From Caulobacter sp. (GTDB lineage: Bacteria > Pseudomonadota > Alphaproteobacteria > Caulobacterales > Caulobacteraceae), in assembly GCA_021741355.1 (NCBI GenBank), contig JAIOXZ010000005.1, positions 1-64,000 of the forward strand: a stretch of DNA of 64,000 bases, written 5' to 3'. Shown here in pieces: positions 63,133 through 64,000 of the stretch. The position numbers and the translations under genes were made by a program. Under the pieces are notes generated by a model, which made no database searches, was not told the origin of the DNA, and was given only the letters and a program-made list of their open reading frames with translations. The number at the start of each line of letters is the position of its first letter. The stretch's first letter is position 1.

Positions 63133-63654
63133 TCAGTTTGCCGCAGGAACCAACGTATAGGTGCTCTCCTCGCCCGCCCCGTCTGGCCCCCAGTAGATTT
63201 CCGTGCGCGAAACGGACCCGTCCGGATTGCGCTTGAACGCCAGGTCATGCTGGTAGGACTCGCCCGGATCGAGGTCGGTTGCATCGAGAAAGGCAAAGCG
63301 TATCTCGCCGTCGACAGCAGCGGTGGCGGCAAGGCGCGGCTGGTTCCCTTGCGGGCAGTAGTGCGTGGCAATCAGGCGCTCGCCATCGCGGTGATAGATC
63401 GTAAGCGAGTGCGTCCGCTCGCCGAGCATCCATCGCTCGACAATTACGCTCCCCCGGGCGGTCGACTCGAACACGATCCGCAGCGAAGCCTCTTCCCGAA
63501 CCTGCCATTTGCCCGTCAGGGCGGCGATCCGCTCGAACGGCGTGGCGGAAGGAGACTGAACTTCCCCTGCTGTCGCCGACGCGCTGCCGGCCAGCGAACA
63601 GAACAGGATCGTCGCCGCGACGGCCGCGTGCCGGATCAGTGATTGCTTCGCCAT
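63133..63654 (-). CDS. Exported hypothetical protein
   Basis: The 173-residue protein has a signal peptide (SLIRHAAVAATILFCSLAGSASA) and a small beta-rich domain: FERIAALTGKWQVREEAS, VIVERWMLGERTHSLTIYH, LIATHYCPQGNQPRL. This recalls lipocalin-like or DUF1579-type proteins of unknown function. I choose ATG 63654 (MAKQSLIRH); ATG 63681 in frame is an alternative. Confidence 0.7.
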   Translation of the reverse strand: MAKQSLIRHAAVAATILFCSLAGSASATAGEVQSPSATPFERIAALTGKWQVREEASLRIVFESTARGSVIVERWMLGERTHSLTIYHRDGERLIATHYCPQGNQPRLAATAAVDGEIRFAFLDATDLDPGESYQHDLAFKRNPDGSVSRTEIYWGPDGAGEESTYTLVPAAN

Positions 63655-63712
63655 GGCGATTCCTCCGCTGGCATCCGCCATTCGCCGCCCTTCGCCGCCG
63701 GTTTTGCGCCCC

Positions 63713-64000
63713 CTATTCCCACTCGATCGTGCCGGGCGGCTTGCTGGTGACGTCGTAGACGACGCGGTTGACGCCACGGACCTCATTGATGATCCGGGTG
63801 GCGGTCTTGCCCAGGACCTCCCAGGGGAATTCGAAGAAGTCGGCGGTCATGCCGTCTGTGCTGGTCACCGCGCGCAGGGCCAGGACGTTCTCATAGGTGC
63901 GGGCGTCGCCCATCACCCCGACCGTCTTGACCGGCAGCAGCACGGCGAAGGCCTGCCAGATCTTGTCGTAGAGCCCGGCCTTGCGGATCTCGTCGAGATA
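63713..64000 (-). CDS. guaA: GMP synthase (glutamine-hydrolysing), C-terminal end
   Basis: Only the last 95 residues lie in the window; the gene continues past the right edge. [40 protein letters not shown] and the ending PGTIEWE are diagnostic of the GuaA dimerisation domain. The enzyme converts XMP to GMP. Confidence 0.96.
   Translation of the reverse strand, partial: YLDEIRKAGLYDKIWQAFAVLLPVKTVGVMGDARTYENVLALRAVTSTDGMTADFFEFPWEVLGKTATRIINEVRGVNRVVYDVTSKPPGTIEWE

Overview
The window is a continuous piece of a high-GC (about two-thirds G+C) alphaproteobacterial chromosome, most likely from the Caulobacteraceae and close to Phenylobacterium or Caulobacter. I infer this from the HdaA-type DnaA regulator beside ppk/ppx, HWE and HisKA_2 histidine kinases with a FATGUY receiver, a GAAC-N7-GAAC SOS box of the alphaproteobacterial type, DUF6958/DUF6249 proteins, and the fab, lpt and purF clusters. 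Genes are densely packed, many with ATGA or GTGA overlaps. I see no rRNA, tRNA, CRISPR array, prophage or intact insertion sequence, and no gene-free stretch over 300 bases.

Layout. 0-5 kb: aspS (-), then hdaA, a zinc alcohol dehydrogenase, a Crp/Fnr regulator and a DUF2892 membrane protein (+). 5-13 kb: ppk1-ppx (+), a HAD phosphatase and rnd (-), then purM-purN and two small proteins (+). 13-16.5 kb: an HWE histidine kinase with a single-domain response regulator, facing ndk-DUF1275 (-). 16.5-21 kb: an ABC-F ATPase, then holC with a coupled I78-type lipoprotein and pepA (-). 21-29 kb: a lipopolysaccharide transport and outer-membrane operon lptF-lptG-lptD-surA-pdxA-rsmA (+). 29-35.3 kb: the fatty-acid cluster fabD-fabG-acpP-fabF continuing into mltG-yicC-gmk (-). 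35.3-39.3 kb: a HAD phosphatase, a second zinc dehydrogenase, an exported hypothetical protein, a peroxiredoxin and a DUF2059 protein. 39.4-49 kb: rpsF-rpsR-rplI, dnaB, alr, radA-cvpA-purF, a bile-acid-symporter-like protein and an SDR (+). 49-57 kb: a long leftward series der, bamB, a TPR protein, panB, then two sigma-factor modules with small membrane proteins. 57-64 kb: DUF1801, ArsC-like, a HisKA_2 kinase, a DUF6880-like protein, a serine hydrolase, a phytanoyl-CoA dioxygenase-like protein, an exported hypothetical protein and the 3' end of guaA.

Four families of short dispersed repeats sit only between genes: three REPIN-like pairs with GGGGACAY feet, four elements of about 120 bp with CGTCTCGA ends, one element with 25-bp perfect inverted arms, and one CTTCTCCC/GGGAGAAG element. 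Candidate control sites include promoters before ndk and rpsF, a structured rpsF leader, a PHO-box-like site before ppk, a LexA-box match before dnaB, an acpP-fabF intergenic hairpin, and intrinsic terminators after rplI and bamB.

The best candidate for an undescribed system is at 53.9-56.9 kb. Two ECF-like sigma genes are each followed by an overlapping gene for a small membrane protein with a shared N-terminal pattern (probable anti-sigma partners), each is preceded by genes for other small membrane proteins, and each set has a similar GCATCC...TAC ECF-type promoter upstream.
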